The notes below the pieces were generated by a model. That model was not told the DNA's origin and ran no database searches. It saw only the letters and a list, made by a program, of their open reading frames with translations. This document shows, in pieces, positions 36,014 to 47,396 of a DNA stretch of 64,000 bases. Where the stretch lies: assembly GCF_000346615.1 (NCBI RefSeq), contig NZ_ANNU01000028.1:43129-107128 (forward strand). Direction: 5' to 3'. The translations under genes were made by a program, and so were the position numbers. The stretch is from Nafulsella turpanensis ZLM-10. GTDB taxonomy: Bacteria > Bacteroidota > Bacteroidia > Cytophagales > Cyclobacteriaceae. The first letter of the stretch is position 1; each line of letters opens with the position of its first letter.

Positions 36014-37147
36014 ATGAATTCTCTTGCTAACTTTTCCATGAACCCTGTTTTTCGCTATATCTTTATTTTGTTAATCCCGCTGCTTTGGTCCTGCGATGGC
36101 GAGCAGGCAGGCCAGAATAATTCAGACCTTCCAAGCGCCAGTACAGTAGAAAACGAAATACTGGTGGTAATGGATTCTGCACAATGGAAAGGCCCCCTTG
36201 GTGAACAGTTACGCGAAATATATACCAGTTCCATACCCGGTCTTCCTCAGCAGGAACCGGCTTTTAACCTGCGCTTTATCAGTCCCCGCCATTTCCAGGG
36301 CTTCCTTAAGCTCTACCCCAACATCATCCTGGTTACCACGCTCAATGATGACAGCAGGGACAGCCGCATTATGCGGACTTATTTTACGGATAATTCGCTG
36401 GAGCAAATTCGCGAAAACAGGGATATGTTTATGTTCGCCCGCGAAAATGTATTTGCACGAGGCCAGGAGGTACTTCACCTGTTTTCCATGACGGAAGAGG
36501 AACTACTGGAAAAGCTGGAAGAGAAAGAAGAGGCACTGCGGAAGTATTTTCTGGATATCGAACGCCAGCGGCTCAGCAAAAAGCTGTTCACGGGTCTTCC
36601 GAATGAAAATTTAACAGAATACCTGCAAAAGAAATATGGCTTTCGCCTGATCTTCCCGATAGGATATGAGGTAGCTATTGAAAAAGACCAGTTTGTGTGG
36701 GTTCGCTTCCTGGATAAAGAAATAGACAGAAGTGTTTGGGTGGCTTACAAGGAATATGAAGATGCAGATGTGTTCCAGAAAGAAAACCTGATAGAGCTCC
36801 GCAACGAACTGGCCCGCCCTTACATCTGGGGGAGCGACAGCACCACCTATATGAAAACGGTAACCGAAGATGTGCCGGTAGTTACCCGGGAGGTGAACTT
36901 TAACGGAAACTATGCCGTTGAAATGCGGGGTCTGTGGCGCCTGAACGGGGTTGTGATGGGAGGCCCTTTTATCAGCTATACTTTTGTAGATGAAGCCACC
37001 AACAGGCTGTACTATATCGAAGGTTTTACCTATGCACCTAGCACTGATAAACGAGAACCCATTCGCGAACTGGAAGCCATTCTTCATACATTTAAGTCTA
37101 CTGCTCCTGCCGGGGAGGCAAATGCCGAAGAACCTGCCGCTAAATAG
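36014..37147 (+). CDS. DUF4837 lipoprotein
   Basis: A 377-residue lipoprotein of a Bacteroidota family of unknown function. The signal peptide ends LLWSC, the lipidated cysteine. The first ATG (36014) is used, but the second Met at 36038 (MNPVFRYIFILLIPLLW) gives a more compact signal and may be the true start. The mature part is mixed alpha/beta, with a conserved-looking central piece (PIGYEVAIEKDQFVWVRFLD) and a C-terminal GPFISYTF segment. It stands alone upstream of the maeB promoter. Confidence 0.82.
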   Translation: MNSLANFSMNPVFRYIFILLIPLLWSCDGEQAGQNNSDLPSASTVENEILVVMDSAQWKGPLGEQLREIYTSSIPGLPQQEPAFNLRFISPRHFQGFLKLYPNIILVTTLNDDSRDSRIMRTYFTDNSLEQIRENRDMFMFARENVFARGQEVLHLFSMTEEELLEKLEEKEEALRKYFLDIERQRLSKKLFTGLPNENLTEYLQKKYGFRLIFPIGYEVAIEKDQFVWVRFLDKEIDRSVWVAYKEYEDADVFQKENLIELRNELARPYIWGSDSTTYMKTVTEDVPVVTREVNFNGNYAVEMRGLWRLNGVVMGGPFISYTFVDEATNRLYYIEGFTYAPSTDKREPIRELEAILHTFKSTAPAGEANAEEPAAK

Positions 37148-37193
37148 CCTGTCACATACTCCACTGCTGCTCTTCTTATCCGAAAAATATCAC

Positions 37194-37201
37194 TAATTTT
37201 G
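37194..37201 (+). promoter_or_regulatory. Predicted -7 element for the maeB-ruvA-sprA run
   Basis: TAATTTTG fits the Bacteroidota -7 consensus 47 bases before the maeB ATG. No good -33 TTTG is found at the expected spacing, so the call is tentative. Confidence 0.35.
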
Positions 37202-37247
37202 CCGGCTGTAGCAGTACAGATGATTGTGTGAATTAAGAAGACGAAAC

Positions 37248-39542
37248 ATGCCAATTAAAATTAGAAAACAAGACGCATTAAATTATCATACCCAGGGACA
37301 GCCCGGAAAAATTGAGGTGGTTCCTACCAAAATGCTCAGCTCCCAGCTCGACCTGGCACTTGCCTACTCACCCGGTGTTGCGGAGCCCTGTAAGGAAATT
37401 GCAGCCAATACCGAAGATGTGTATAAATATACCGCCAAGGGCAACCTGGTAGCGGTTATCTCTAACGGAACAGCCGTTTTAGGACTGGGCGATATAGGTC
37501 CTGAAGCCTCTAAGCCTGTGATGGAAGGTAAAGGGGTTCTCTTCAAGAAGTTTGCCGGTATCGATGTTTTTGACATTGAAATTGACGAGAAAGACCCTGA
37601 CAAATTCATTGAAATTGTTCGCTCCCTGGAGCCTACCTTTGGTGGCATCAATCTCGAAGATATTAAGGCACCTGAGTGCTTTAAGATAGAGCAGGAACTG
37701 AAGAAGAGGATGAACATACCGGTGATGCACGACGATCAGCACGGCACCGCCATTATCTCCTCTGCCGCACTGATTAATGCACTCGAAATAGCCGGTAAAA
37801 AAATTGAAGAGGTTAGAATTGTAGTAAGTGGCGCCGGAGCCTCGGCTGTTACCTGTACCAAACTATACCTTTCATTGGGAGCCAGCCGCGAAAATATTGT
37901 CATGTGCGATAAAGACGGTGTCATTCGCCGGGACCGCCCCGATCTCGACGAAATTAAGGCACAGTTTGCCACCAGCCGTACCGATTTAAATACTATTGCC
38001 GATGCCCTTAAAGGAGCCGATGTATTCCTCGGTTTGTCGGCAGGCAATATTATCGGGCAGGAGCATATTGCCTCCATGGCCGAAAATCCCATTGTATTTG
38101 CCCTGGCTAATCCCGACCCTGAAATTGCCTACGATCTGGCAATGGATACCCGTGATGACATTATTATGGCTACCGGTCGTTCCGATCATCCTAACCAGGT
38201 AAATAACGTACTGGGCTTCCCCTTCATCTTCCGTGGTGCACTCGATGTCCGTTCTACTGCCATTAATGAGGAAATGAAGCTGGCTGCGGTACATGCGCTG
38301 GCAAAACTGGCCAAAGAACCGGTGCCGGAGGCGGTTAATAAAGCGTATGGAGACCAGAAAATTGCCTTTGGACGTGAGTACCTGATTCCTAAGCCACTCG
38401 ACCCTCGCCTGATTACCACCATCTCACCGGCAGTGGCAAAAGCCGCCATCGATAGCGGCGTAGCCCGCAAAACGATTACTGACTGGGATCAATACAGTCT
38501 TGAGCTGCAGGAAAGAATAGGTATCGACCAGAAGCTCATGTCACGCCTCATCAGCCAGGCCAAGAAGAACCCTCAGCGGGTAATCTTTGCCGAGGCCGAT
38601 AACCAGAAAATCCTGAAAGCAGCCCAAACAGTACAGGACGAGCGAATTGGTATTCCAATCCTGCTCGGAAATAAGGAAAAAATCCAGCAGCTCATAGAAG
38701 AGCACCAGCTCGAGCTTCATAACTGCGAAATTATTGATGTATATGATGCTTCGCAGGAAGAGAAGGTAAACCAGTATGCCCAGATACTCTTTGAAAAACG
38801 GAAGCGTAAAGGTGTTACCCTCCACGAAGCCCGCAAGCTGATGCTGGACCGCAACTATTTCGGCGCCATGATGCTCGAGCATGGAGAAGCAGATGCTTTT
38901 ATCTCCGGCCTTACGAAGGATTATCCAAAAACGATAGCCCCGGCCCTGCAAATAGTAGGTGTTGAAGAAGGTGTGAAGCGGGTAGCCGGCATGTATATTA
39001 TTACCCATAAGCGTGGCACCTATTTCTTCTCCGACACTACCGTTAACCGCGACCCAAGTGCCGAAGAGTTAGTGGATATTATCGGCCTTACAGCCCGTGG
39101 AGTGAAGTTCTTCGATTTCAGCCCGCGTATTGCCGTACTCTCCTACTCCAACTTTGGCTCTTCGAAAGGAAGTGTACCGGAAAAAACAGCCCTGGCAGCA
39201 CGCCTGGCAAAGGAAAAGTATCCTGAACTGGTGATCGAAGGCGATATTCAGGCGAACATTGCCCTTAATACCGAGTTGCAGCAGGAGAATTACCCATTCT
39301 CCGAACTGGCAGAAAAAGGAGCCAATACCCTGGTGTTCCCCGACCTTGCCTCCGGAAACATTGCTTATAAACTGTTAATGGAAATTGGTGGTGCCGAAGC
39401 CATTGGTCCGGTGCTGCTGGGAATGAAGAAGCCTGTTCATATTTTACAGCTGGGTAGTTCTATCCGCGAAATTGTGAATATGGTTGCCATAGCAGTAGTC
39501 GATGCACAATTGCACTCCGTTAAAACCACAGCAGCGGTATGA
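37248..39542 (+). CDS. maeB: NADP-dependent malic enzyme, MaeB type
   Basis: A 764-residue enzyme converting malate to pyruvate and CO2. The malic domain (about 1-160) has [21 protein letters not shown] and MHDDQHGTA; the NAD(P) domain (about 165-420) has [10 protein letters not shown]; the C-terminal third (about 430-764) is a phosphotransacetylase-like domain ([18 protein letters not shown]), the MaeB layout in which acetyl-CoA regulates. The ATG at 37248 is preferred to an upstream in-frame TTG. Its stop overlaps the ruvA start (ATGA). Confidence 0.95.
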   Translation: MPIKIRKQDALNYHTQGQPGKIEVVPTKMLSSQLDLALAYSPGVAEPCKEIAANTEDVYKYTAKGNLVAVISNGTAVLGLGDIGPEASKPVMEGKGVLFKKFAGIDVFDIEIDEKDPDKFIEIVRSLEPTFGGINLEDIKAPECFKIEQELKKRMNIPVMHDDQHGTAIISSAALINALEIAGKKIEEVRIVVSGAGASAVTCTKLYLSLGASRENIVMCDKDGVIRRDRPDLDEIKAQFATSRTDLNTIADALKGADVFLGLSAGNIIGQEHIASMAENPIVFALANPDPEIAYDLAMDTRDDIIMATGRSDHPNQVNNVLGFPFIFRGALDVRSTAINEEMKLAAVHALAKLAKEPVPEAVNKAYGDQKIAFGREYLIPKPLDPRLITTISPAVAKAAIDSGVARKTITDWDQYSLELQERIGIDQKLMSRLISQAKKNPQRVIFAEADNQKILKAAQTVQDERIGIPILLGNKEKIQQLIEEHQLELHNCEIIDVYDASQEEKVNQYAQILFEKRKRKGVTLHEARKLMLDRNYFGAMMLEHGEADAFISGLTKDYPKTIAPALQIVGVEEGVKRVAGMYIITHKRGTYFFSDTTVNRDPSAEELVDIIGLTARGVKFFDFSPRIAVLSYSNFGSSKGSVPEKTALAARLAKEKYPELVIEGDIQANIALNTELQQENYPFSELAEKGANTLVFPDLASGNIAYKLLMEIGGAEAIGPVLLGMKKPVHILQLGSSIREIVNMVAIAVVDAQLHSVKTTAAV

Positions 39543-40132
39543 TTGCTTACTTACAGGGCAAGCTGGCATATAAAGAACCTACACGCCTTATTATGGATGT
39601 GCAGGGCATTGGGTATGAAGTGAAAATTTCACTTCATACCTATGCTGCTTTAAAGGAGGAGGAAAACTGCCGGCTGTTTACTTACCTCCATATTAAGGAA
39701 GATGCCCACACGCTCTTTGGCTTTAAGGAGCTGGCCGAAAAAAAGATGTTCCTCGACCTGATTTCGATCAGTGGTGTAGGGCCCGGCACTGGTTTAATGA
39801 TTCTCTCTTCTCTCAACCCTGAAGAACTACAGCAGGCAATCCTCAATGAGGAGGTGAGAACCATACAGGCTGTTAAAGGAGTGGGCGCCAAAACTGCCCA
39901 GCGAATTATCCTGGAGCTTAAAGATAAGATAGGTAAGAGCGATAGTTTAATGGCAAGTAGCAGTATTACAGCACCTTCACACAATACCGTCCGAAACGAA
40001 GCGTTGTCCGCTTTAGTGACTTTGGGAATTAACCGCAGTGTGGCTGAAAAAAACCTGAATACTATTTTAAAGAGCAGGTCGGAAAACATCTCGCTGGAGG
40101 AATTAATTAAGCTGGCACTAAAGAATTCATAA
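39539..40132 (+). CDS. ruvA: Holliday junction helicase subunit RuvA
   Basis: RuvA binds four-way junctions and loads RuvB for branch migration. The 197-residue protein has the N-terminal OB fold ([22 protein letters not shown]), two helix-hairpin-helix units (ISGVGPGTGLMILS, VKGVGAKTAQRIIL) and the C-terminal RuvB-binding helices (about 150-197). It overlaps maeB by four bases and is followed after 16 bases by sprA, a gene order conserved in Bacteroidota. Confidence 0.96.
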   Translation: MIAYLQGKLAYKEPTRLIMDVQGIGYEVKISLHTYAALKEEENCRLFTYLHIKEDAHTLFGFKELAEKKMFLDLISISGVGPGTGLMILSSLNPEELQQAILNEEVRTIQAVKGVGAKTAQRIILELKDKIGKSDSLMASSSITAPSHNTVRNEALSALVTLGINRSVAEKNLNTILKSRSENISLEELIKLALKNS

Positions 40133-40148
40133 CCAACTGACCTACACC

Positions 40149-43100
40149 TTGGCACAGAGGACAGAAATACGCAATTTAGCTTTTTTTCTTACCGTATTAG
40201 GATTTTTTACAGGCTTCATGTCTCTTTCTCCGAGACAGGCATATGCTATTGGCTTTTTCCAGCAGGTAAATCCGCCTGATACTACTCAAAATGCCCAGGA
40301 TACTGTTACGGAACCTTATACTCCCAGCAGGCGCCCCACCTATCAGCCCCGTGACCGATTTGGCTCTCCCCTGCTGTACCAGGGCTCCCGCTCACCCTTG
40401 TATCCTGCTCCTCCCACCCAGCTGGAATACGAAATAGATACGGGTTTTAATTATACCATTTATGAGTCCCTTGGCGGTGGCGTTCCTTACAGGCCCATGA
40501 CCACCATGACGCTTGAGGAGTACAACCGCTACATGCAGCAGCGGGCCATTTCGGAGTACTGGCAAAACCAGTCGGCCGGGCTGGACGGTGAAAGTGCCGT
40601 GAGTGGCCGCAGTCTGATACCTCCGATCTATACCAGCCCTGTTTTTGACCGCATTTTTGGCGGAAGTTTTGTAAATATCCGCCCCAATGGCTTTGTAAAC
40701 CTCGATTTTGGCGCTCTTATCGACCGTATCGAGAACCCTGCCCTGCCTATTCGGGCACAGCGCAACAGCCAGTTTAACTTCGACCAGCAGATTAACATGA
40801 GTGTGGTGGGCGAAATAGGCGAGAAGCTCGAAGTAATGGCCAACTTCGACAGCAACAACTCCTTCGACTTCGAAAACAACTTCCGGGTAGAATACACAGG
40901 CTTCGAAGAGGAAATAATCAAGAAAATTGAAATTGGTAATGTAAACCTGCCGGTAAGGAACAGCCTGTTGAGCGGCTCCCAAAGCTTATTTGGTGTAAAA
41001 ACACAACTCCAGTTTGGCCGGCTCTTTATTACAGGGGTAGCTACTACGCAGCGAGGCGAAAGTGATGCCATTGTCATTGAAGGAGGGTCCCAGTCCAGCA
41101 CTTTCGCTATCCGCGCTTCAGAATATGACGAGAACCAGCACTTTTTCCTGGGGCACTTCTTCCGCGAGCATTACGGTATAGAGCAGGGAGAATGGCTCGC
41201 CAACCTCCCCCAGATTACCTCCGGCCTCCATATTACGCGTATGGAAGTGTATGTCATTAACCGAAATAACGATACCCAGACATTGCGGAATATTGCCGCC
41301 TTTACCGATTTGGCAGAAGGCGAGGCAGAAAACCTGCAGCAACCCGATAACCCGTTTATAGGCAACCTACAGAATATCCCCACCAGTAACGGGGCCAACG
41401 GGCTTTTCGAAAACCTTCTGGAGGACCCTGATTTCCGCAGCCTCGACAATATAGATCGGGAGCTCAAAGGCCTTGGCTTTGTCCCAGGCTCCGATTATGT
41501 GGTAATTAAAAGCGCCCGCAAGCTCAGCGACCGCGAATACACCTATCATCCTGCTTTGGGTTACCTCTCCCTCAACAGGGAGCTTCAGTCAGACGAGGCC
41601 CTGGCGGTAGCTTTTGAATATACCTATAACGGGCAGCGTTACCAGGTAGGTGAGCTTACCGAAAATTACCAGGACCGCCCTGCTTCAGATGTTATCTTCA
41701 TGAAACTGCTCCGCCCTAACCGGGTAAATACCGAAATTCCTACCTGGGAGCTCATGATGAAGAACATTTACAACCTCAATGCCAACCAGGTAAGCCGCGA
41801 AGGCTTTCAGCTCCGGATTATCTACCGCGACGACCGCACTAATATCGATAACCCGAACCTGCAGGAAGGGGTAAATACCAAAAGCATTCCATTGGTACAG
41901 GTAATGGGCCTCGACCGCCTTAACCAAAGCAACGACCCGCAGCCCGACGGCAATTTCGACTTTATCGAAGGAATAACCATTAACCTGGAGCGCGGCAATA
42001 TTATATTCCCGGTGCTGGAGCCTTTTGGCGACCACCTGGAAGAGCAGTTTCTCCCTTCCGAAGACAATCTGATCGAGAAGTACGTGTATGACACACTTTA
42101 CGAAACCACCCGTTCCGATGCAGAGCTGGTAGCTGGCAAGAATAAGTTCTTCCTCGAAGGGAGCTTTGCTGCCGGCTCTACCACTGACATTGCCCTGCCG
42201 GGAATAAATATTGCCGAAGGTTCTGTGCGGGTCTTTGCCGGTAACACTCCGCTTACCGAAGGTATCGATTACCAGGTAGACTATAGCTTCGGCCGGGTAA
42301 AAATACTGAACGAAGGAATTATTAATTCCGGCAAGCAATTACGCATTACTTACGAAAAGGCTTCCCTGCTCAACTTCCAGACGCGCCGCTTCTTGGGTAC
42401 GCAGTTCGATTATATTATCAATGAAGACTTTAGCATCGGCGGCACCCTTCTTTACCTTAACGAGCTGCCCAATACCACCCGTACCGGTATAGGTGAAGAG
42501 CCCAGCAAAAACACGAAATGGGGTCTGGACCTCAGCTATCGCACCGAATCGCGCTTTCTTACCAAAATGGTGGATATGCTGCCCCTTATCCAAACCAAGG
42601 AGCTTTCTACCCTTACCTTTAACAGCGAATTTGCGCAGCTTCTCTCCGGCACCTCCAATAAAGTAGACGGTGAAGGCACTTCCTATATCGACGATTTTGA
42701 AGCCGCCATTTCTCCTTATAATATCTCCAGCAACCCGCTGGCATGGAGCCTGGCAGCTACCCCTGAAACAGACGATAACCGTTTCTTTGGACTGGAAGAC
42801 GGCCTGCTCTTCGGTGCCCGCCGCGCCAAACTAGCCTGGTATAATGTAGATGATGTTTTCTACAGCGAGAGAGACCGGAGCCGACTGGCACCTAACCTGA
42901 GCAAGACCGATATCCAGAACCACTACTTCCGCCCGGTAACCCAGCAGGAAATTTTCCAGCGCGATGCCAATACGTATAACCCTTATGAGCCTATACTCGA
43001 CCTGGTGTATTTCCCGGCCGAAAGAGGACCCTACAACTATAATCCTCTATTAGAAGATGATGCCACTCTCCCAAACCCGGAGGAGAACTGGGGCGGTATA

Positions 43101-46100
43101 ACCCGGGCAATTACTTCTGAAGTAGATTTCGACCAGGCCAACATTGAGTATATTGAATTCTGGATGCTCGACCCTTTCATTACCGGGGAAAATGGTCGCG
43201 ATGCGGCCTTTGAAGAATATGAGATTGTGAATGAAAGAGAAGGAGGAAAGCTTATTTTCAACCTGGGGAGTATATCCGAAGATTACATCAAAGACAACAA
43301 GCACGGCTTTGAAAATGGCCTGCCCCCCAACGAAAGCCTTGTCGACCCTCAGATAGATACCACCGAATGGGGCCGTGTAACGAACCGCCAGTTCCTGAAC
43401 AATGCTTTTGACGTAGACGCCGCCGCCCGTCTCCACCAGGATATAGGTATGGACGGTCTCCGCAGCGAAAATGAAGCAGAGTATTTTGAGGACTTTATCC
43501 GTGCCATTACACCAGAAGCAAGGGCTGCCATAGCAGGTGACATCTCTGCCGATGATTTCCGCTACTTCCTTGGCGAAGAACTGAATGCGGCCGATGCCAA
43601 CATCATTACCCGCTACAAAGATTTTAACAACCAGGAAGGCAACACCCCTATTTTTGATAATAACTCTGATTACAGGCAAACAGGCAGCCCTGAGCCGGAC
43701 AATGAAGACCTGAATGAGGATAATGCCGTTAATGTGCTGGAAGAGTATTTCCAGTACGAAATTGAACTGAGCCCCGACCAGCTGGAGGTGGGTAAAAACT
43801 ATGTAGTCGACAAAGTAACCACCACTCCTTTCGAAGGAAGTGAGAAGGTAAGCTGGTACCTCTTCCGTATTCCTATCAGGGAGTATGAAGAAAAGTACGG
43901 GAACATCAACAGCTTTAAATCTATCCGTTTCCTCCGCACCTACCTTACTGGTTTCGAGAATCCGGTTGCCCTCCGTATTGCCAATATGCAGCTGGTGGGA
44001 AGCCAGTGGCGGCAGTTCCCGGAAAGTCTTCAGGATGACGGACTGGGGCTCATTCAGGAAGGAGATGAAACAGATTTAACCATATCGGCTGTTAGTTACG
44101 AGAACAATGGCAGAGGCGGCGCCGGAGACATACCCTATGTGGTGCCTCCTGGTTTCATACGCGACCGGGACAATACCGCCTACAACCAGGATGTACGCCT
44201 GAATGAACAATCGCTGCAGATTTGCGTGGAAGACCTGGAAAATGAAGATGCCCGGGCCGTCTATAAAAATGTTTCGCTCGACCTGGTGAACTACGGTACC
44301 ATTAAAATGCTGATGCATGCGCAGGCTTATAATAACCCTCTGCTGCAGGATGGTGAAGTAACAGCCTTTCTGCGCCTGGGTACCGACTACACCCAAAACT
44401 ATTACGAAATAGAAATTCCGCTCGAAATTACCCCTCCCGGAGCCACCGACCCGCGGGAGATATGGCCTGAGCAGAATGAAATCAACCTTGCCATCGACGA
44501 ACTATTCCAGCTAAAGGCGCTCCGTAACCGCCTGAATAAACCGCTGGACAGCCGCTTTGGTGCCGAAGTAGGAAAGCATAATATTTATGTCGAAGGAAAC
44601 CCGGATTTGAGTGCTATCCAGGTACTGATGATTGGACTCCGCAACCCGGATAACCCTGGAGATAAGAGTGCCAAATCGGTTTGTCTCTGGACGAATGAGC
44701 TACGCGTTACCGATTTCGACTCCCGGGCCGGATGGGCGACCAATGCAAGGCTTAATACCAAACTTGCCGACCTGGCCAATATTACCGCCAGCACCCGCTT
44801 AACCACTGTTGGCTTTGGCAATATTGGCGATAAGATTGCTCAGCGGAGCCGCGATAAAAACCTCTCTTATGACATTTCGGCAAGTGTAGCCCTGGATAAG
44901 TTCCTGCCCGAAAAGGCAAGACTGCAGGTTCCTCTCTTTGTGTCTTATGAAAAGAGTATCATTACGCCTTATTACGATCCGGCTAACCCCGACCTGCCCC
45001 TTACTGCTTCTCTGGATGCATTTGAAACGGCAGAAGAGCGGCTCGGTTATCGTGCTATTGTGGAAGACAGGGCCACCCGCCGGAGCTTCAACTTTACCAA
45101 TATCAGGGTTAACCGAAAAGAAGGCGACAAGCCCGGGCTGATAGACCTGGAGAACTTTGCCCTCACCTATGCCTACAGCGATGTAATGAACAGCAGCTGG
45201 GAGCGCGCCAAATATGAGCTTGTAACGCAAAAAGCAGCAATCGGCTATAACTTCTCCCCGATTGTCAACCCTATAGAGCCTTTTGCCAATACCAAGGCTT
45301 TCCAGTCGCCTTACCTGCAGCTGCTCCGCGACTTTAACTTTAACCCTGTGCCTTCCAACCTGTCGTTCCGCTGGGATCTCGACCGTAGGTTCGTGGCTAC
45401 CCAACTGCGTAATTCCGACCTTACCACTGTAGGCATTGACCCTCAATACGAGAAGCTGTTTACTTTTAACAGGCTCTACAACTTCCGCTGGGATTTGGCA
45501 AACTCGCTGTCGATTGATTATAGTGCCAGGGCCAATGCGGTGGTAGATGAACCTGATGGCTACCTCGATACGCAAATCAAGCGCGATGAAGTGCTCGATA
45601 ATCTGGCGGAATTCGGTCGCATGAAGCACTTTGACCAAAGCTTGGGAGCCACTTACCAGCTGCCACTGGATAAGACCCCCTTTACCAACTGGCTAAGTGC
45701 TGAAACCCGCTACGAAACCAACTTTAGCTGGACTGCCGGCTCGCTCGGACAGATTGAGGAATTTGGAAATACTATTCAGAACAGCCGAAATTACCAGCTT
45801 ACGGGCCGGATGGACCTTGTAAAGCTGTACAATAAAGTTGCCTTCCTCAAAAAGGTAAATGAAGGCAGGCCTCAACCAAGAGGGCCTTTACGGCCTGGCC
45901 AGAAACCCGCTGAGGAAGAGGAAGCAGCTGCCAGTAACGGCTCAGGCCTTGCCCGCGGCATAACCCGCCTGCTCATGTCGGTGCGTTCGGTAAACTTTAA
46001 CTACAGCCGTACCCAGGGCACTCTTCTGCCAGGCTTTGAACCAAGGGTGTTCCTTTTTGGCCTCGACTCCGGCTTTGTAGCACCCGGGCTGCCATTCCTA

Positions 46101-47336
46101 TTAGGTAGCCAGGACCCCGATATACGTTTTAGGGCGGTGGAAAACGACTGGATGGTGCGTTCCGTTAACCTGAGTACTCCTTTTACCCAGACCAATAACG
46201 AAAACATCGACCTCCGTGCTGATGTACAGCCATTAGAGGACTTCAGGATACAGCTCGACTGGAAAAAGACCAAAACAGCCAATTACCAGGAGCTTTTCCG
46301 CTACGACATTACGGAAGAATGGTTTGATTCCTTTACCCCCACCCGTAGTGGTAGTTACAGCATTTCTTACCTTCCTATTTCCACCACTTTCGATGGTTTA
46401 TCGGCAGAGGGAGGATCTGAAAACTTTGAGCGTTTTGCAGCTTACCGGGATCTAATCGAAGAACGCCTGCAGCCCATTGAGAACGAGAATGGCGGAGTAT
46501 TCTCTGAGCGTTCGCAGGATGTGCTAATTCCGGCCTTTATTGCGGCCTATACCGGCAGGGACCCCAGCAAGGTAAAACTTTCGCCTTTCCCAAGCATGCC
46601 AATGCCGAACTGGAGAGTCGACTATGCCGGTTTGTCGAAAATTCCGGCGATACGGGAGCGGTTTTCTGCTATTACCCTATCGCACAGCTATGTGTCGCGT
46701 TACTCTGTAAACAGCTATATCAATTCTTCCCAGTACCAGCTGAGCAGGCAGCTTTCACTCGACAATAACATTGAAGAATATACCTCGGAAGATAATGTAA
46801 TCCGGAGCAGCCAAACAGGCGAAAATAACCTGGTGCCGCTATACGTGGCCAATCAGGTAGTAATTACGGAGCAGTTTGCCCCGCTGATTGGAGTAAACCT
46901 CCGGACCAAATCGCGTTTTAACTTCCAGGTCAATTACAACAGGGAGCGAAACCTGGCCCTTATCCTGTCCAACACCCAGGTAACCGAGCAGCGCAATGAG
47001 GAGCTACGGCTGGATGTAGGTTATACGACCTCCAACTTAAAGCTGCCCTTCCGCTCTAAAGGTCGGGAGGTTATTCTTAAAAATGATATTACCTTCCGGA
47101 TGGGTATGTCGCTCCGCAGCAGCAAAACCGTGCAGCGCAAGTTTGATGAGCCCGACGATATTACCATGGGCAGTGTAAACTTTCAGCTGAACCCTACTAT
47201 TAACTACCTGATTAACCAGCGCCTAAGCATACAGCTGTACTACAGTACCAGCATCAACGACCCACTTGTACTGACCTCGTTCAGAAATACCCAAACCCGC
47301 TTTGGCACCCAAATTCGATTTAATATTACCCAATAA
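40149..47336 (+). CDS. sprA: T9SS outer membrane translocon SprA (Sov)
   Basis: A giant 2395-residue outer-membrane protein. SprA forms the large beta-barrel pore of the type IX secretion system, through which cargo crosses the outer membrane before handing to PorV; it is also needed for gliding in gliding species. The signal peptide (to about residue 33, RQAYA) depends on starting at TTG 40149; the first downstream Met is residue 24. Recognisable segments include NGFVNLDFGALIDRIENPAL (about 178-200), GEGTSYIDDFEAA (about 840) and many barrel strands up to the C-terminal RFNITQ. Length and the ruvA/gcvH neighbours are those of sprA. Confidence 0.95.
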   Translation: MAQRTEIRNLAFFLTVLGFFTGFMSLSPRQAYAIGFFQQVNPPDTTQNAQDTVTEPYTPSRRPTYQPRDRFGSPLLYQGSRSPLYPAPPTQLEYEIDTGFNYTIYESLGGGVPYRPMTTMTLEEYNRYMQQRAISEYWQNQSAGLDGESAVSGRSLIPPIYTSPVFDRIFGGSFVNIRPNGFVNLDFGALIDRIENPALPIRAQRNSQFNFDQQINMSVVGEIGEKLEVMANFDSNNSFDFENNFRVEYTGFEEEIIKKIEIGNVNLPVRNSLLSGSQSLFGVKTQLQFGRLFITGVATTQRGESDAIVIEGGSQSSTFAIRASEYDENQHFFLGHFFREHYGIEQGEWLANLPQITSGLHITRMEVYVINRNNDTQTLRNIAAFTDLAEGEAENLQQPDNPFIGNLQNIPTSNGANGLFENLLEDPDFRSLDNIDRELKGLGFVPGSDYVVIKSARKLSDREYTYHPALGYLSLNRELQSDEALAVAFEYTYNGQRYQVGELTENYQDRPASDVIFMKLLRPNRVNTEIPTWELMMKNIYNLNANQVSREGFQLRIIYRDDRTNIDNPNLQEGVNTKSIPLVQVMGLDRLNQSNDPQPDGNFDFIEGITINLERGNIIFPVLEPFGDHLEEQFLPSEDNLIEKYVYDTLYETTRSDAELVAGKNKFFLEGSFAAGSTTDIALPGINIAEGSVRVFAGNTPLTEGIDYQVDYSFGRVKILNEGIINSGKQLRITYEKASLLNFQTRRFLGTQFDYIINEDFSIGGTLLYLNELPNTTRTGIGEEPSKNTKWGLDLSYRTESRFLTKMVDMLPLIQTKELSTLTFNSEFAQLLSGTSNKVDGEGTSYIDDFEAAISPYNISSNPLAWSLAATPETDDNRFFGLEDGLLFGARRAKLAWYNVDDVFYSERDRSRLAPNLSKTDIQNHYFRPVTQQEIFQRDANTYNPYEPILDLVYFPAERGPYNYNPLLEDDATLPNPEENWGGITRAITSEVDFDQANIEYIEFWMLDPFITGENGRDAAFEEYEIVNEREGGKLIFNLGSISEDYIKDNKHGFENGLPPNESLVDPQIDTTEWGRVTNRQFLNNAFDVDAAARLHQDIGMDGLRSENEAEYFEDFIRAITPEARAAIAGDISADDFRYFLGEELNAADANIITRYKDFNNQEGNTPIFDNNSDYRQTGSPEPDNEDLNEDNAVNVLEEYFQYEIELSPDQLEVGKNYVVDKVTTTPFEGSEKVSWYLFRIPIREYEEKYGNINSFKSIRFLRTYLTGFENPVALRIANMQLVGSQWRQFPESLQDDGLGLIQEGDETDLTISAVSYENNGRGGAGDIPYVVPPGFIRDRDNTAYNQDVRLNEQSLQICVEDLENEDARAVYKNVSLDLVNYGTIKMLMHAQAYNNPLLQDGEVTAFLRLGTDYTQNYYEIEIPLEITPPGATDPREIWPEQNEINLAIDELFQLKALRNRLNKPLDSRFGAEVGKHNIYVEGNPDLSAIQVLMIGLRNPDNPGDKSAKSVCLWTNELRVTDFDSRAGWATNARLNTKLADLANITASTRLTTVGFGNIGDKIAQRSRDKNLSYDISASVALDKFLPEKARLQVPLFVSYEKSIITPYYDPANPDLPLTASLDAFETAEERLGYRAIVEDRATRRSFNFTNIRVNRKEGDKPGLIDLENFALTYAYSDVMNSSWERAKYELVTQKAAIGYNFSPIVNPIEPFANTKAFQSPYLQLLRDFNFNPVPSNLSFRWDLDRRFVATQLRNSDLTTVGIDPQYEKLFTFNRLYNFRWDLANSLSIDYSARANAVVDEPDGYLDTQIKRDEVLDNLAEFGRMKHFDQSLGATYQLPLDKTPFTNWLSAETRYETNFSWTAGSLGQIEEFGNTIQNSRNYQLTGRMDLVKLYNKVAFLKKVNEGRPQPRGPLRPGQKPAEEEEAAASNGSGLARGITRLLMSVRSVNFNYSRTQGTLLPGFEPRVFLFGLDSGFVAPGLPFLLGSQDPDIRFRAVENDWMVRSVNLSTPFTQTNNENIDLRADVQPLEDFRIQLDWKKTKTANYQELFRYDITEEWFDSFTPTRSGSYSISYLPISTTFDGLSAEGGSENFERFAAYRDLIEERLQPIENENGGVFSERSQDVLIPAFIAAYTGRDPSKVKLSPFPSMPMPNWRVDYAGLSKIPAIRERFSAITLSHSYVSRYSVNSYINSSQYQLSRQLSLDNNIEEYTSEDNVIRSSQTGENNLVPLYVANQVVITEQFAPLIGVNLRTKSRFNFQVNYNRERNLALILSNTQVTEQRNEELRLDVGYTTSNLKLPFRSKGREVILKNDITFRMGMSLRSSKTVQRKFDEPDDITMGSVNFQLNPTINYLINQRLSIQLYYSTSINDPLVLTSFRNTQTRFGTQIRFNITQ

Positions 47337-47339
47337 GCT

Positions 47340-47369
47340 TTTGCAATCCCGAAAACCGATGTATTTTTG
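47340..47369 (+). promoter_or_regulatory. Predicted gcvH promoter
   Basis: TTTG (47340-47343), 18 bases, TATTTTTG (47362-47369): a close match to the Bacteroidota consensus, 27 bases before gcvH. It would give gcvH its own transcript after sprA. Confidence 0.65.
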
Positions 47370-47396
47370 ATTTTTAAACTAAAACATACAAGCACT